Part shown: positions 1-8,481 of the stretch, one piece after another
Position numbering within the stretch: the stretch's first letter is position 1
Layout: each line of letters opens with the position of its first letter
Assembly (NCBI RefSeq): GCF_000733765.1
Contig: NZ_JPOG01000001.1
Coordinates: 3,172,501 to 3,236,500 of the forward strand
From: Algiphilus aromaticivorans DG1253
GTDB lineage: Bacteria > Pseudomonadota > Gammaproteobacteria > Nevskiales > Nevskiaceae
Reading direction: 5' to 3'
DNA length: 64,000 bases
Made by a program: the position numbers and the translations under genes
Notes under the pieces: generated by a model
What the model saw: the letters and a program-made list of their open reading frames with translations, nothing else
Told to the model about the DNA's origin: nothing
Database searches by the model: none

Positions 1-1
1 C

Positions 2-1321
2 ATCGCCCTGGTCGCCCGCCCGGGCGACGCCTCCCGGCACGAACGCATCGAGCTCAGCCCGCCGCGCCTGGCGCCGGTCGGTGTTGGCGGCGCGCCCTCG
101 GGAGGCGCCGTGATGACGGCGCGCACGCAGCGGGACGCACCGGATACCGGAGAGTACGGCCTGGTGCCGGAAGCCGTCACGCCGCCCACCCGTGCCGAGG
201 CTGCCCCTCCGGAGGCAAGGGAATGGCAGTCGGTCGAAATCGCCCCCGGCCAAACCCTGTCCGGGGCTTTCGATGAACTCGGCCTGGGCCCCAGCCAATG
301 GATGCCGCTTCTCGAGATGGATGAGGAGGGCATCAGCCGCCTGCGCCGACCGCGCGCCGGCGACCGCATCGAGGTACAGAGCGAGGATGGCGAGCTGTTG
401 GCGTTGCGCCTGGAGCTCGACGAGTTCCGTACGCTTTCCATCGAGCGCACCGGCGACGGCTTCGAGGCCTGGACCCTTTCGGCGGACGTCGAGCGTCGCC
501 CGGCCTTCGCCTTCGGCCGCATCGAATCCTCGCTGTTTCTCTCCGGCAAGGCAGCCGGCATGTCCGATCGCCTGATTATGTCGATGGTTCAGGTACTGGG
601 CTACGACATCGATTTCGCCCTCGACCTTCGTGAAGGCGACCAGTTCATCGTGCTCTACGAGGAACTCTACCGCGATGGCGAGAAACTGCGCGACGGCGAA
701 ATCCTCGCAGTGGAGTTCGTCAACCGCGGCCGCGAAGTGCATGCCCTGCGCTACGAGGACGAGGGAGGCCACACCAGCTACTACCGACCCGACGGCAAGG
801 CCGTGAAGACGGCCTTCCTGCGCAACCCACTGGATGTCGTGCGTATCAGCTCACACTTCAACCCCAACCGCCGGCATCCGGTGCTGAACACCATTCGCGC
901 CCATCGCGGCACCGACTACGCCGCGCCGCCCGGCACACCGATCAAGAGCACCGGCCAAGGCAAGATCGTGCACGCAGGCCCGAAGGGCGGTTACGGCAAC
1001 GCTGTAATCGTCAAGCACGGCGGCACCTACCGCACGCTATATGCGCACATGTCGCGCATTCGCAGCGGCGTACGAACGGGCAAGCACGTGCGCCAGGGCG
1101 AGGTCATCGGCTACGTCGGCAGCAGTGGCCTGGCCACGGGGCCACATCTGCACTTCGAGTTCCTGGTCAACGGCGTGCACCGCAATCCGCTGACCGTGCC
1201 ATTACCGCGTGCCGAGCCCGTCCCCAAATCGGAAATGGCGCGCTTCGAGTCCCGAGTCAAGCCCTACCTCGCACAGCTGGAAGCGCTGCGCCGCACGCAG
1301 ACCGCCGACGTCAGCAACTGA
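2..1321 (+). CDS. M23 (LytM) peptidoglycan endopeptidase, 5' end outside window
   Basis: Periplasmic or membrane-anchored zinc endopeptidase of the MepM type, expected to cut peptidoglycan cross-links. The C-terminal third carries the M23 signatures: an HRGTDYAAPPG segment (first zinc His and Asp) near 901-945 and the HLHFEF pair near 1145-1160. The middle is an OapA/LysM-like stretch. A GTG/ATG pair at 110-115 could be a start, but the frame is open without a stop back to base 2, and this family normally has an N-terminal membrane anchor that is missing here, so the true start is probably left of the window. It sits 10 bp before anmK, a common pairing that links wall cutting to recycling. 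Confidence 0.85.
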   Translation: MALVARPGDASRHERIELSPPRLAPVGVGGAPSGGAVMTARTQRDAPDTGEYGLVPEAVTPPTRAEAAPPEAREWQSVEIAPGQTLSGAFDELGLGPSQWMPLLEMDEEGISRLRRPRAGDRIEVQSEDGELLALRLELDEFRTLSIERTGDGFEAWTLSADVERRPAFAFGRIESSLFLSGKAAGMSDRLIMSMVQVLGYDIDFALDLREGDQFIVLYEELYRDGEKLRDGEILAVEFVNRGREVHALRYEDEGGHTSYYRPDGKAVKTAFLRNPLDVVRISSHFNPNRRHPVLNTIRAHRGTDYAAPPGTPIKSTGQGKIVHAGPKGGYGNAVIVKHGGTYRTLYAHMSRIRSGVRTGKHVRQGEVIGYVGSSGLATGPHLHFEFLVNGVHRNPLTVPLPRAEPVPKSEMARFESRVKPYLAQLEALRRTQTADVSN

Positions 1322-1331
1322 GCCAGCCCGC

Positions 1332-2450
1332 ATGGCACGTCTAGCCATCGGACTGATGTCCGGAACCAGCGCCGACGGTGTCGATGCCGTCCTGCTGGAG
1401 GCCGGCGGAGCTGGCTATCGCGTGCTCGGGCACTCGCACCACCCCTATCCCGAAACTCTGCGGAGCGCCCTGCTGCGCTGCGGTGAGGAAGACCATCGCA
1501 TCAGCCTTCGCGAGCTGGCCGAGCTCGACGCCGAGGTCGGCGAGGCCCAGGCCGCGGCGGCGATGGCACTGAAGGCAGCTTTCCCGAAAGCAGGCCGTGC
1601 CGAAGTCATCGGCATGCACGGTCAGACCGTCTGCCACATCCCGCCGCGTAACAGCCTGCAAATCGGCGCCCCCGGACCGCTACTCGCGCGGCTGCGGATC
1701 CCGGTGGTCTGCGACCTGCGTCGCGGCGATCTCGCCCTCGGCGGACAAGGCGCCCCGCTGGTCCCCCCCTTCCACGCCGAAGCCTTCGGCGCCGGAAATG
1801 GCTGGCGCGTGGCCATGAATCTCGGCGGCATCGCCAATATCAGCTGGCTGCCGCCCACGAGCGGCGGCGCGCTCACCGGCTACGACACCGGACCGGCCAA
1901 CGGTTTGCTTGATGCCTGGCATGCCCGGCATTGCGATGGCGCTTTCGACACCGACGGCAACTGGGCGGCAAGTGGCGAGGTGCTGCCGGAACTGCTGACG
2001 GCGTGGCTGACACACCCCTACTTCGCCCAGACGCCGCCCAAGAGCACCGGCCGGGGCACTTTCCACCTCCAGGCGCTCTTCGAACTCGCCGCACCCGGCG
2101 CGGATGCCCGCCCGGAGAACGTGCAGCGCACGCTGCTGGAGTTGAGCGCACGGAGTGCGGCCGACGCGCTGCAGCGTGACGGGCGCGACGTCGCAACGGT
2201 GATTATCTGCGGGGGTGGCGCGCGCAATCGCTGCCTAACGCAGCGTCTCGCCGAGCTGCTGGCGCCCGTACCCGTCCAGCACGCCGAGGATTACGGCATC
2301 GGCGCCGATCAGGTGGAGGCCGCGGCCATGGCCTGGCTGGCGCTGCGGCGTCGGGACGGCAAGCCCGCGACGCGGGCCACGGTCACCGGCGCGGCCGGCG
2401 ACGCTGTCTGCGGCGCGCTGCATCTGCCGCCGCAGTCTACGGCGGGCTAA
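1332..2450 (+). CDS. anmK: Anhydro-N-acetylmuramic acid kinase
   Basis: Phosphorylates and opens 1,6-anhydro-MurNAc from peptidoglycan turnover to MurNAc-6-phosphate in the cytoplasm. The 372-residue protein starts at ATG 1332 ([16 protein letters not shown]), 10 bp after the M23 peptidase; an in-frame upstream extension exists but overlaps that gene and lacks family sequence. Family motifs seen: [13 protein letters not shown] near the N-terminus, [28 protein letters not shown] and GYDTGPAN. The stop overlaps the opposing erpA stop (shared bases 2447-2450). The protein ends at the usual length, so it looks intact. Confidence 0.96.
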   Translation: MARLAIGLMSGTSADGVDAVLLEAGGAGYRVLGHSHHPYPETLRSALLRCGEEDHRISLRELAELDAEVGEAQAAAAMALKAAFPKAGRAEVIGMHGQTVCHIPPRNSLQIGAPGPLLARLRIPVVCDLRRGDLALGGQGAPLVPPFHAEAFGAGNGWRVAMNLGGIANISWLPPTSGGALTGYDTGPANGLLDAWHARHCDGAFDTDGNWAASGEVLPELLTAWLTHPYFAQTPPKSTGRGTFHLQALFELAAPGADARPENVQRTLLELSARSAADALQRDGRDVATVIICGGGARNRCLTQRLAELLAPVPVQHAEDYGIGADQVEAAAMAWLALRRRDGKPATRATVTGAAGDAVCGALHLPPQSTAG

Positions 2451-2785
2451 ACCGCGAAGGAGTTGCCGCAGCCGCAGGTCGTGGCGGCGTTGGGGTTGCG
2501 AATGACGAACTGCGCACCTTCGACGTCCTCGCGGTAGTCGATCTCGGCCCCGGTCAGATACTGGGCGCTCATCGGATCGACGACCAGCGTCACACCACAT
2601 CTCTCGATGACGGTGTCATCGTCTTCCTGAGCCTCGTCAAAGGTGAAGCCGTACTGAAAGCCGGAGCAGCCACCGCCCGTCACGAAGACGCGGAGCTTGA
2701 GGGCAGCGTTGTCCTCCTCCTCGAGAAGGCCGCGTACCTTCATGGCTGCGGGTTCGGTGAAGTTGATTGCTTGTGCTGTGCTCAT
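2447..2785 (-). CDS. erpA: Iron-sulfur cluster insertion protein ErpA
   Basis: A-type Fe-S carrier that delivers clusters to apoproteins such as IspG. The 112 residues have the three conserved cysteines at 40 ([10 protein letters not shown]) and 104/106 (TTCGCGNSF), at nearly the same positions as E. coli ErpA. ATG at 2785 (MSTAQAINF) is preferred over a GTG four codons upstream because it gives the family length. It is convergent with anmK and sits just downstream of a bactofilin gene in the same direction, an arrangement seen in other gammaproteobacteria. Confidence 0.93.
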   Translation of the reverse strand: MSTAQAINFTEPAAMKVRGLLEEEDNAALKLRVFVTGGGCSGFQYGFTFDEAQEDDDTVIERCGVTLVVDPMSAQYLTGAEIDYREDVEGAQFVIRNPNAATTCGCGNSFAV

Positions 2786-2811
2786 GACCTGCGTCACTCC
2801 GAATGCTCGGC

Positions 2812-3303
2812 TTAGACCTGCGTACGGGCGCCGAGGTTCGCCCCATCGTTCGAATCGCCGCCTTCTTCCTGGCGGCGGGCGCTGTCGCCGCGGCTCTCGA
2901 AGGCCGTGACGTTGCCGCGCTCGCTTTCCACCTCGTGGACCATCTGGCCGTTGACGGTCGCGCCGCTGGCCATCTCCATGACCTTATAGTGCACATTGCC
3001 GGTCACACGCGCGCAGCTGTGCAAGGTGAGCTGCCCGAGGGCGTGGACGTCACCGTGGATACTGCCATTGAGAATCACGTTGGCAACGTAGACGTCGCCT
3101 TCGATGACCCCGGACTCGCTCACCGACAGCACAGCCTCCTTGTCGCCGCTGGCACTGACTTTCCCCTTGACGGTGCCGTCGATGTGCAGGCCGCCCGCGA
3201 AAGAGATATCCCCCTGTAGCTCGGTCTGACGACCGACCAGCGTATCGACCGTGCCTCCGGTGCCGCCGTTGCCCTGCGCTGGCTTCTTGCTGCTCTTGAG
3301 CAT
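2812..3303 (-). CDS. Bactofilin (polymer-forming cytoskeletal protein)
   Basis: Small self-assembling beta-helix protein, 163 residues. The core (about residues 20-125) shows the bactofilin repeat pattern of short strands with regular Gly/Val spacing ([55 protein letters not shown]). Polar, disordered flanks are typical. ATG 3303 (MLKSSKK) is chosen because it lies 4 bp after the stop of the upstream membrane gene; a longer in-frame start would overlap that gene. Bactofilins scaffold wall enzymes, and an M23 peptidase and anmK lie nearby. A link to them is inference. Confidence 0.88.
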   Translation of the reverse strand: MLKSSKKPAQGNGGTGGTVDTLVGRQTELQGDISFAGGLHIDGTVKGKVSASGDKEAVLSVSESGVIEGDVYVANVILNGSIHGDVHALGQLTLHSCARVTGNVHYKVMEMASGATVNGQMVHEVESERGNVTAFESRGDSARRQEEGGDSNDGANLGARTQV

Positions 3304-3307
3304 CGGC

Positions 3308-4057
3308 TCAACCCTCCGTTTCGGCAACGACGCGCTGCCATTCGTAGCTCGTATCCACCGGCTCGTCCCCGCCTTCACGGCGCAGCCTGACGCGCACTTG
3401 GCGCGGGCTGAAGCCGTCCGGCATCGTCATGGAGCCGGTGAACTCCTGAAAATGACGATACGAAAATAGCATGTCCGTCTCGCCCTCGGCATTGCTGGCC
3501 TGTAGCGTCTCGGCTTCGCCATCGCGCACGCCCTCAATCTGCAGGCTGAAGCGCCCCCGGACGCGGTCACTCTGATTGCGACCCTGAACCAGCACCATTT
3601 CGTAGCGCAACTGCTGCCCGCGCTGGCGGAAGATGAGATCGTGCACGCGCACGCCGCTGCTCTCATCCTCCGGCGTCACGATGCCCCGATAGAAGGCGAG
3701 TTGCTCCTGCGCGTCGACCAGTCGCGATTGCAGATCGCGCAGCGACTGGCGCAGCTGTTGGCAGGCTTCGCGGTCGATCTGCTGCGACTTTTCCAGATAG
3801 GCCAACCGCTCACGTAGCTCCTCGGATTTTCCCTGCTCCGCGCGCAGACGCTCGGCGAGGTCGCGCCGCAATGCCAGCAGGCGCTCACGGTCCCCGGTTG
3901 CTGCCGCGTAGCGCTCGGAGAGTTCGCCGGTCGTGAAGCTGTAAACCGCGTAACCGGCCGCCAGCAGCAGCACGACGCTGCCGCCAACGATCAGCCATCG
4001 GATCCATTTCGGCCGTTCATCGCCGCCGGTAACGATGCGCGGGCGCTGCCGCGACAT
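3308..4057 (-). CDS. DUF6776-type membrane-anchored coiled-coil protein
   Basis: 249 residues: a short basic N-terminus, one membrane segment (about residues 20-42), a charged coiled coil (about 45-125) and a C-terminal beta-rich domain (about 140-245). This is the layout of the DUF6776 family, commonly found between argC and a bactofilin gene. Function is unknown. Its start codon overlaps the argC stop (TGATG), and the bactofilin follows after 4 bp, so the three are probably co-transcribed. It is a plausible membrane partner for the bactofilin, but that is inference from position. Confidence 0.72.
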   Translation of the reverse strand: MSRQRPRIVTGGDERPKWIRWLIVGGSVVLLLAAGYAVYSFTTGELSERYAAATGDRERLLALRRDLAERLRAEQGKSEELRERLAYLEKSQQIDREACQQLRQSLRDLQSRLVDAQEQLAFYRGIVTPEDESSGVRVHDLIFRQRGQQLRYEMVLVQGRNQSDRVRGRFSLQIEGVRDGEAETLQASNAEGETDMLFSYRHFQEFTGSMTMPDGFSPRQVRVRLRREGGDEPVDTSYEWQRVVAETEG

Positions 4058-5088
4058 CAGGGCCAGAGCGCCGGCTGGGCAAGGCCGGCAGCCTCATCAA
4101 GGCCCAGCATTAGATTCATGTTCTGGATCGCCTGGCCCGAAGCCCCCTTCACCAGATTGTCGATCACCGTACAGACAGTCACTCGCTGCCCGGACTGCGG
4201 CACCACCGCGATCTGACAGCGATTGCTGCCCCGGACATTGCGCGTCTCGGGCAGCACGCCGACCGGAAGCACATCGACGAAGGGCTCGTCCCGGTAGAAA
4301 CCCTCGTAGAGCGCCTGCAGATCCTGGGCTTCATGCAACCGGGCATGCAGCGTGGCATGGATGCCGCGCTGGATGGGCAGCAGATGCGGAGTGAAGATGC
4401 AATCCACGGGCACGCCGGCGATGCGGCTCAGCTCCTGATTGACCTCAACACCGTGGCGGTGCCCGCTGGCGCCGTAGGCGCGGAAGGAATCGTGATTCTC
4501 GCTGAAGAGGCTGCCCGTCTTCGCCTCGCGACCGGCACCAGTCACGCCGGACTTGACGTCGGCCACCATGCTCTCCGGCACAAGCAACCCCTCGGCAAGC
4601 AGAGGTGCAAATCCGAGCTGCACCGCCGTGGGATAGCAGCCGGGATTGGCCACCAGGCGTGCGCCCGCGATCGCCTCGCGCATCAGTTCCGACAGGCCGT
4701 ACACGGACTCGGCCAGCGCCTCGGGTGCCTCGTGCGACATGCCGTACCAGCGTTCGAAGACGGCGGCGTCGCGCAGCCGGAAATCGGCGGACAGGTCGAT
4801 CACGCGCACGCCCGCCTCCAGCAGCGCCGGCGCCGCGCGCATGGCGATACCATGCGGCGTAGCGAAGAAGACGACATCGCAGTCGCGCAGCTCGGGCGTG
4901 TCCGGATCGCCGAAGCGCAGATCGGTAACGCCGCGCAGCGAGGGAAACATCGCGGCCACGGCCTCGCCGCGGTGCTGCCGACTGCTGATGCAGACCAGCT
5001 CCGCACCCGGATGCCCGGCGAGCAGGCGCACCAGCTCCGCACCGGTGTACCCCGTACCTCCCACGATTCCCACGCGCGCCTGGCGCAT
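4057..5088 (-). CDS. argC: N-acetyl-gamma-glutamyl-phosphate reductase
   Basis: NADPH-dependent reductase of arginine synthesis, converting N-acetylglutamyl phosphate to the semialdehyde. 343 residues. The N-terminal Rossmann motif is [13 protein letters not shown] (7-19) and the catalytic cysteine is Cys151 in NPGCYPTA. Full family length with no odd breaks. It is the first gene of the argC-DUF6776-bactofilin-erpA run on the minus strand and is divergent from hemJ across about 70 bp. Confidence 0.97.
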   Translation of the reverse strand: MRQARVGIVGGTGYTGAELVRLLAGHPGAELVCISSRQHRGEAVAAMFPSLRGVTDLRFGDPDTPELRDCDVVFFATPHGIAMRAAPALLEAGVRVIDLSADFRLRDAAVFERWYGMSHEAPEALAESVYGLSELMREAIAGARLVANPGCYPTAVQLGFAPLLAEGLLVPESMVADVKSGVTGAGREAKTGSLFSENHDSFRAYGASGHRHGVEVNQELSRIAGVPVDCIFTPHLLPIQRGIHATLHARLHEAQDLQALYEGFYRDEPFVDVLPVGVLPETRNVRGSNRCQIAVVPQSGQRVTVCTVIDNLVKGASGQAIQNMNLMLGLDEAAGLAQPALWP

Positions 5089-5159
5089 CGACGACTCCGC
5101 ACTGCTGGCTGTCAGGCGCGCAATAATAGGGCCTTCACCCCCGTATTTCGAGGAAACGC

Positions 5160-5576
5160 ATGCTCTGGCTGAAAGCTCTGCACCTGATCTTCATGGTCAC
5201 CTGGTTCGCTGGGCTGTTTTATCTGCCGAGGATCTACGTCTATCTCGTTGAGCGTCAGGGCGAAGCGCTGCACGAAACGCTGCAGATCATGGCGCAGCGC
5301 CTCTACGCCATCATGACCATCGGCATGGTGGCGACCTGGGTCTTCGGCATCGCGCTGCTGGTCTGGAACCCCGGCTATCTGTCGCTGGGCTGGCTGCATG
5401 TCAAACTGACGCTGGTGGTCGCGCTGTCCGGCTACCACGGCTGGCTGAAAGTACAGCTCAAGCGCTTCGCAGCCGGCACCCAGAACCACAGCGGCCGCTT
5501 CTGGCGTCTCGCCAACGAAGTGCCTGCCGTGGCGCTGGTCGCGATCGTGCTGCTGGCCGTTCTGCGCCCCTTCTAG
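5160..5576 (+). CDS. hemJ: HemJ-type protoporphyrinogen IX oxidase
   Basis: Four-helix membrane enzyme for the penultimate heme step in bacteria lacking HemY/HemG. 138 residues with helices near 3-20, 50-70, 78-95 and 120-137. The conserved N-terminal [19 protein letters not shown] includes the family His (HL) and FAGLFYLPR; a second conserved region is LHVKLTLVV...GYHGW. It sits beside bfr and bfd, giving a heme and iron neighbourhood. A GC hairpin spans its stop codon. Confidence 0.9.
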   Translation: MLWLKALHLIFMVTWFAGLFYLPRIYVYLVERQGEALHETLQIMAQRLYAIMTIGMVATWVFGIALLVWNPGYLSLGWLHVKLTLVVALSGYHGWLKVQLKRFAAGTQNHSGRFWRLANEVPAVALVAIVLLAVLRPF

Positions 5577-5581
5577 GGCGC
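5564..5581. terminator. GC hairpin across the hemJ stop codon
   Basis: Perfect 6-bp inverted repeat GCGCCC / GGGCGC with loop CTTCTA between the convergent hemJ and bfr genes. The stop TAG lies at the loop-stem junction. There is no T-run on either side, so intrinsic termination is uncertain; it may only pause polymerase or protect the 3' end. Confidence 0.35.
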
Positions 5582-5597
5582 GCGTCGGCGAACTGCT

Positions 5598-6062
5598 CTA
5601 CAGCTGCGACTGCAAGTAGTTCTGCAGGCCCAGCTGCTCGACCAGCCCGAGCTGCGCTTCGAGATAGTCGATGTGCTCTTCCTCGCTGTGCTGGATCTCG
5701 ACCAGCAGACGGCGCGTGACGTAGTCCTCGGCGCGCTCGCAGATGCCGATCGCCTCCTTGTACATGGGATGGGCTTCCTGCTCCAGCTTCAGGTCGCAGC
5801 GCAGGATCTCGACAACATCCTCGCCGATATAGAGCGCATCCAGGTCCTGCAGATTGGGCAAGCCTTCCAGGAAGAGGATGCGCTCGATGAGACTGTCGGC
5901 GTGCTTCATCTCGTCGATCGACTCGTCGTACTCCTTCTTCGCGAGCTTCTCGTAGCCCCAGTTCTGGAGCATGCGGTAGTGCAGGAAGTACTGGTTGACC
6001 GCGGTCAGTTCGCTCCGCAGCGCCCGATTCAGAATTTCAATGATTTGATTGTCGCCGCGCAT
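5598..6062 (-). CDS. bfr: Bacterioferritin (heme-containing iron store)
   Basis: Forms a 24-subunit shell that oxidises and stores iron. 154 residues. All ferroxidase ligands fall at the E. coli Bfr positions: Glu18, Glu51, His54, Glu94, Glu127 and His130. The heme ligand Met52 is present (DEMKHAD), so this is the heme-binding type. AAGGAG lies just before ATG 6062. The bfd gene lies upstream on the same strand across 116 bp of AT-rich DNA, consistent with a Bfr/Bfd store-and-release pair. Confidence 0.96.
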   Translation of the reverse strand: MRGDNQIIEILNRALRSELTAVNQYFLHYRMLQNWGYEKLAKKEYDESIDEMKHADSLIERILFLEGLPNLQDLDALYIGEDVVEILRCDLKLEQEAHPMYKEAIGICERAEDYVTRRLLVEIQHSEEEHIDYLEAQLGLVEQLGLQNYLQSQL

Positions 6063-6178
6063 GGCCCGACTCCTTGGTATCTGGAGCGACAGAGTAGCGG
6101 ATCAAGGCTGGCCGATCAACGCTATCTGTTTGATTTTTATATAATTTTTAAAGCTTCTGCGTGCGATTCCCAATCGCG
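6063..6178 (-). promoter_or_regulatory. AT-rich upstream region of bfr
   Basis: This 116-bp gap contains the most AT-rich stretch nearby (about 6128-6155, with TTTAAAAATTATATAAAA on the minus strand). It stands out against the GC-rich surroundings and probably holds the bfr promoter. No single -35/-10 pair is convincing, and no clear Fur-box palindrome is visible inside it. Confidence 0.45.
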
Positions 6179-6433
6179 TCAGGCGCTCTCTGCCAGCGCG
6201 GCTTGCTGCCTACCGGCCCAGCGGCGCACCACCGGCAGTAGCTCCGCTTCGGCTTCACGCTCGGCAACCGCGTCCATGACCCGACGCGCGTGTCGCAGGC
6301 AGCGACCGCAGCCGGTGCCCAGGCCCAGCTCACGCACGGCGTCGCCGAGCCTGACAACGCCATCGCTCGTTCTGGCCTCGGCCAGAGCACGTAGCTGAGC
6401 TTCCCGGACTCTCTTGCAACTGCAGACAATCAT
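6179..6433 (-). CDS. bfd: Bacterioferritin-associated ferredoxin
   Basis: [2Fe-2S] ferredoxin that docks on bacterioferritin and reduces its heme to release iron. From ATG 6433 (MIVCSCKRV, preceded by AGGAG) it is 84 residues. The four cluster cysteines are Cys4, Cys6, Cys42 and Cys45 (CSC and CGRC), four residues wider between pairs than in E. coli Bfd. A longer in-frame start at 6460 lacks a ribosome site. The tail after about residue 65 is longer than in the shortest family members. A Fur-like site lies about 45 bp upstream, fitting iron-starvation induction. Confidence 0.93.
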   Translation of the reverse strand: MIVCSCKRVREAQLRALAEARTSDGVVRLGDAVRELGLGTGCGRCLRHARRVMDAVAEREAEAELLPVVRRWAGRQQAALAESA

Positions 6434-6476
6434 GGCGGTCTCCTGATGCGTCGCCGCCATACTAACACGATTTGTT

Positions 6477-6506
6477 TTGAGAATTGTTCCTATTTGTGTT
6501 TATGAT
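6477..6506 (+). promoter_or_regulatory. Sigma-70 promoter reading away from bfd
   Basis: TTGAGA (6477-6482), an 18-bp spacer and TATGAT (6501-6506) make a good housekeeping promoter. No protein gene follows on the plus strand; the predicted start near 6513 leads into a short hairpin-rich stretch ending in a terminator. Confidence 0.7.
6478..6494. promoter_or_regulatory. Fur-box-like operator between bfd and an sRNA promoter
   Basis: TGAGAATTGTTCCTATT matches 13 of 17 bases of the palindromic site upstream of the TonB receptor in this window (from 32304) and follows the Fur pattern TGAGAAT...TTCTCA on its left half. It lies between the -35 and -10 of the plus-strand promoter at 6477-6506, so binding would block that promoter and could also control bfd. 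Confidence 0.65.
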
Positions 6507-6512
6507 AGTCCC

Positions 6513-6606
6513 GCGGTCGGGTGCTGCATCCCGGCACCCTTCCGTCGCAGCCGGTCTTGCTGCGAACGCCTCTAACTGGCGCGGTCTATCGACCGCGCCT
6601 TTTTTA
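6513..6606 (+). ncRNA. Candidate Fur-controlled small RNA, about 95 nt
   Basis: No plus-strand gene lies here, yet the stretch has a promoter, a Fur-like operator and an intrinsic terminator. Three stems are visible: GGGTGC/GCACCC (6519-6524 with 6534-6539), CGCAGC/GCTGCG (6546-6551 with 6559-6564), and the terminator stem GGCGCGGTC/GACCGCGCC (6578-6599) followed by six T. A 13-nt unpaired linker (6565-6577) is a possible seed. Size, position beside bfd and apparent Fur control resemble RyhB/PrrF-type iron sRNAs, but no sequence match to them was recognised. Function is inferred. Confidence 0.62.
6578..6605 (+). terminator. Intrinsic terminator of the candidate sRNA
   Basis: Perfect 9-bp stem GGCGCGGTC / GACCGCGCC, loop TATC, then six T (6600-6605). 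The T-run is only on the plus side, so it ends plus-strand transcription. It abuts the stop codon of the minus-strand gene that ends at 6604. Confidence 0.88.
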
Positions 6607-7233
6607 TGCGCTGCCGCCGGCCAGAGGCTCGGCGCCATGGCGCCGGCTGAGGCGCGCATCCTCGCGGTACAGGGCGCGCTCAGCCGCGCGCAGCGCCTCC
6701 CGCTCGTGCAGGGGCGGATCCCCGAAGCGCTCACGATCGCGCGGCTGTACTGCGCCCACGCGCGCGTACTGCTCGATATCCGCCAGCCGCGCGCGCTGCT
6801 TCGCCAGCGCCTCGCCTTCGGCGTGCACGCGCAGGCCGTCAGCATGCGCCTCGCGTAGCGCGTTGTGCGCTTCGGCTGGGCAAACGTTGCGCCAGGCCTC
6901 GCCCGAGCGACCGCGTGCGTACTGGGCGGCCGTTGTGCAGAAGCCCGCCAGGCCCTCGGCGTGGCCGGCGCGAAATGCCGCCCGCGCCTGCTGCACGCCT
7001 GCGTTCGAACAAGCCTCCAGATGCAGCTCGACGATGCCCAGGCGATGCCCCGCTTGGCCCTGCGCTTCGCCGAATTCCGCCCAGTCGGCCGGGCAACTCT
7101 GCGCCCCCGACTGACGGGCTTCGGGCGGGTGCGCCGCGCATCCCCCCAGCAGAAGTGCCAATGCAACCACCCCGATGCAGCGAGTGCCGGCAAGCCGCAA
7201 CACGCTCAGCCGACCAGGTGCCGGCGCGGCCAT
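6604..7233 (-). CDS. Lipoprotein, DUF2799-like
   Basis: About 209 residues from ATG 7233, or 199 from GTG 7203, which lies 3 bp past the rppH stop; neither has a clear ribosome site. A lipoprotein signal is plain: RLAGTRCIGVVALALLLGGC with the lipobox Cys near residue 32. The mature part is Ala/Arg/Glu-rich, predicted helical, with regularly spaced Cys and the FCTTAAQYARGRSG and VCPAEAHNALREAHADG segments typical of DUF2799 lipoproteins. Function unknown. It overlaps rppH if the ATG is used. Confidence 0.65.
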   Translation of the reverse strand: MAAPAPGRLSVLRLAGTRCIGVVALALLLGGCAAHPPEARQSGAQSCPADWAEFGEAQGQAGHRLGIVELHLEACSNAGVQQARAAFRAGHAEGLAGFCTTAAQYARGRSGEAWRNVCPAEAHNALREAHADGLRVHAEGEALAKQRARLADIEQYARVGAVQPRDRERFGDPPLHEREALRAAERALYREDARLSRRHGAEPLAGGSA

Positions 7234-7739
7234 TGCCGAACAGGGGCACGCCCGCCCGGCGCCTTCGGCGCGAGACCTATCATGGGCCCCAGCTCGCGCA
7301 GCGCCGCGTCGTACACCGGCCGCTTGAAGGCGACCACCTCGCGCGCGGCCTGCGCGCAGGGGACCCAACGGAAGGCGTCGAATTCCGGCCGCGGGCCGCG
7401 ATCGAAGCAGGGTTCGGCCTGCTCGTCGAGCAGGCGCAGCATGAACCACTTCTGCTTCTGGCCGATGCACTGCGGCATCCCGTCGCGAAGAAAGCGCTGC
7501 GGCAAGCGATAGTGCAGCCAGCCGCGCGTGCAGCCGACGATTTCCATCTGGCCGCGCTCGAAGCCCAGCTCCTCGTAGAGCTCGCGCCAGAGGGCGTCCT
7601 GAGGGGACTCGCCCGGGTCGATGCCACCCTGCGGAAACTGCCAGGCGTTGCGGCGGACACGCTTGCCCATGAGCAGCCGGCGGTGCGCATTCACCACCAT
7701 GATGCCCACGTTCAGGCGATAGCCTTCCGCGTCGATCAC
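7206..7739 (-). CDS. rppH: RNA pyrophosphohydrolase (Nudix)
   Basis: Removes pyrophosphate from the 5' end of mRNA and so triggers decay by RNase E. 177 residues. The Nudix box is complete at residues 38-60 (GGIDPGESPQDALWRELYEELG). The N-terminal MIDAEGYRLNVG and the WQFPQGGID segment are typical of RppH/YgdP. Divergent from the HAD phosphatase, as in Pseudomonas, where rppH also neighbours a HAD-IB gene. Confidence 0.94.
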   Translation of the reverse strand: MIDAEGYRLNVGIMVVNAHRRLLMGKRVRRNAWQFPQGGIDPGESPQDALWRELYEELGFERGQMEIVGCTRGWLHYRLPQRFLRDGMPQCIGQKQKWFMLRLLDEQAEPCFDRGPRPEFDAFRWVPCAQAAREVVAFKRPVYDAALRELGPMIGLAPKAPGGRAPVRQWPRRHLVG

Positions 7740-7806
7740 GCCCGGCCTCCGCGTTATCGGGACTCGGCAAATAGACTACCACCCCCGACCGCGAATCCGA
7801 ACCACC

Positions 7807-8475
7807 ATGGCGCTTGCCGTTTTCGACCTCGACCACACCCTTCTGCGCGGCGACAGCGACTATCTCTGGGGAGAATTCCTCATCGCCGCCGGCCTTGTCG
7901 AGGCCGAGCACTATCGCGCGCAGAACCAGGCCTTCATGGCGGCCTACAACGCCGGCACGCTGGATATCCATGCCTTCTGCGCCTTTTCCTTCCAGCCGCT
8001 GGTGCGCTGGGGGCGCGGGCACCTGGAGCCGATGCGCCGGCGCTTCTTGGAAGAGGAGATCGCCCCGCGCGTCGCTCCCGGCGCACGACCGCTGCTCGAC
8101 CGGCACCGTCAGGCGGGCGACCGACTGCTGATCACCACAGCAACCAATCGCTTCGTTACCGAACCCATCGCCGATCTGCTCGGCGTGGCCGACCTGATCG
8201 CCACCGATCCGGAAGAGCGCGACGGCGCATTCACCGGCGCCATTGCCGGCACCCCCAACTTCCGCGAGGGCAAGCCGCAGCGCCTGCGCCAGTGGCTGCG
8301 CGACAACGATGCCGAGGGGGAGACACTGGTCTGCTATAGCGACTCGCGCAACGACGTTCCGCTGCTGGAGATGGCCGACCGGCCGGTGGCGGTGGACCCG
8401 GACGATGCCCTGGCCGCACACGCCCGCGACCGCGGCTGGCCCATCATCTCGCTGGCCGAAGCGGGCGAGAACTGA
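7807..8475 (+). CDS. HAD-IB family phosphatase
   Basis: Cytoplasmic HAD hydrolase of the SerB-like IB subfamily, 222 residues. Motif I is FDLDHT with nucleophile Asp7 and acid/base Asp9; motif II is LLITTATN (Thr-rich strand); motif III/IV is YSDSRNDVPLLE near residues 180-190. A helical cap lies between motifs I and II. The substrate cannot be told from sequence; relatives include phosphoserine and histidinol-phosphate phosphatases. Confidence 0.87.
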   Translation: MALAVFDLDHTLLRGDSDYLWGEFLIAAGLVEAEHYRAQNQAFMAAYNAGTLDIHAFCAFSFQPLVRWGRGHLEPMRRRFLEEEIAPRVAPGARPLLDRHRQAGDRLLITTATNRFVTEPIADLLGVADLIATDPEERDGAFTGAIAGTPNFREGKPQRLRQWLRDNDAEGETLVCYSDSRNDVPLLEMADRPVAVDPDDALAAHARDRGWPIISLAEAGEN

Positions 8476-8481
8476 TCGGGA

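Noticed and set aside
7234-8421. Minus-strand extension fusing other frames to the DUF2799-like lipoprotein
   Set aside because: It crosses rppH and the HAD gene in the wrong frame; the lipoprotein signal starts at or after 7233.
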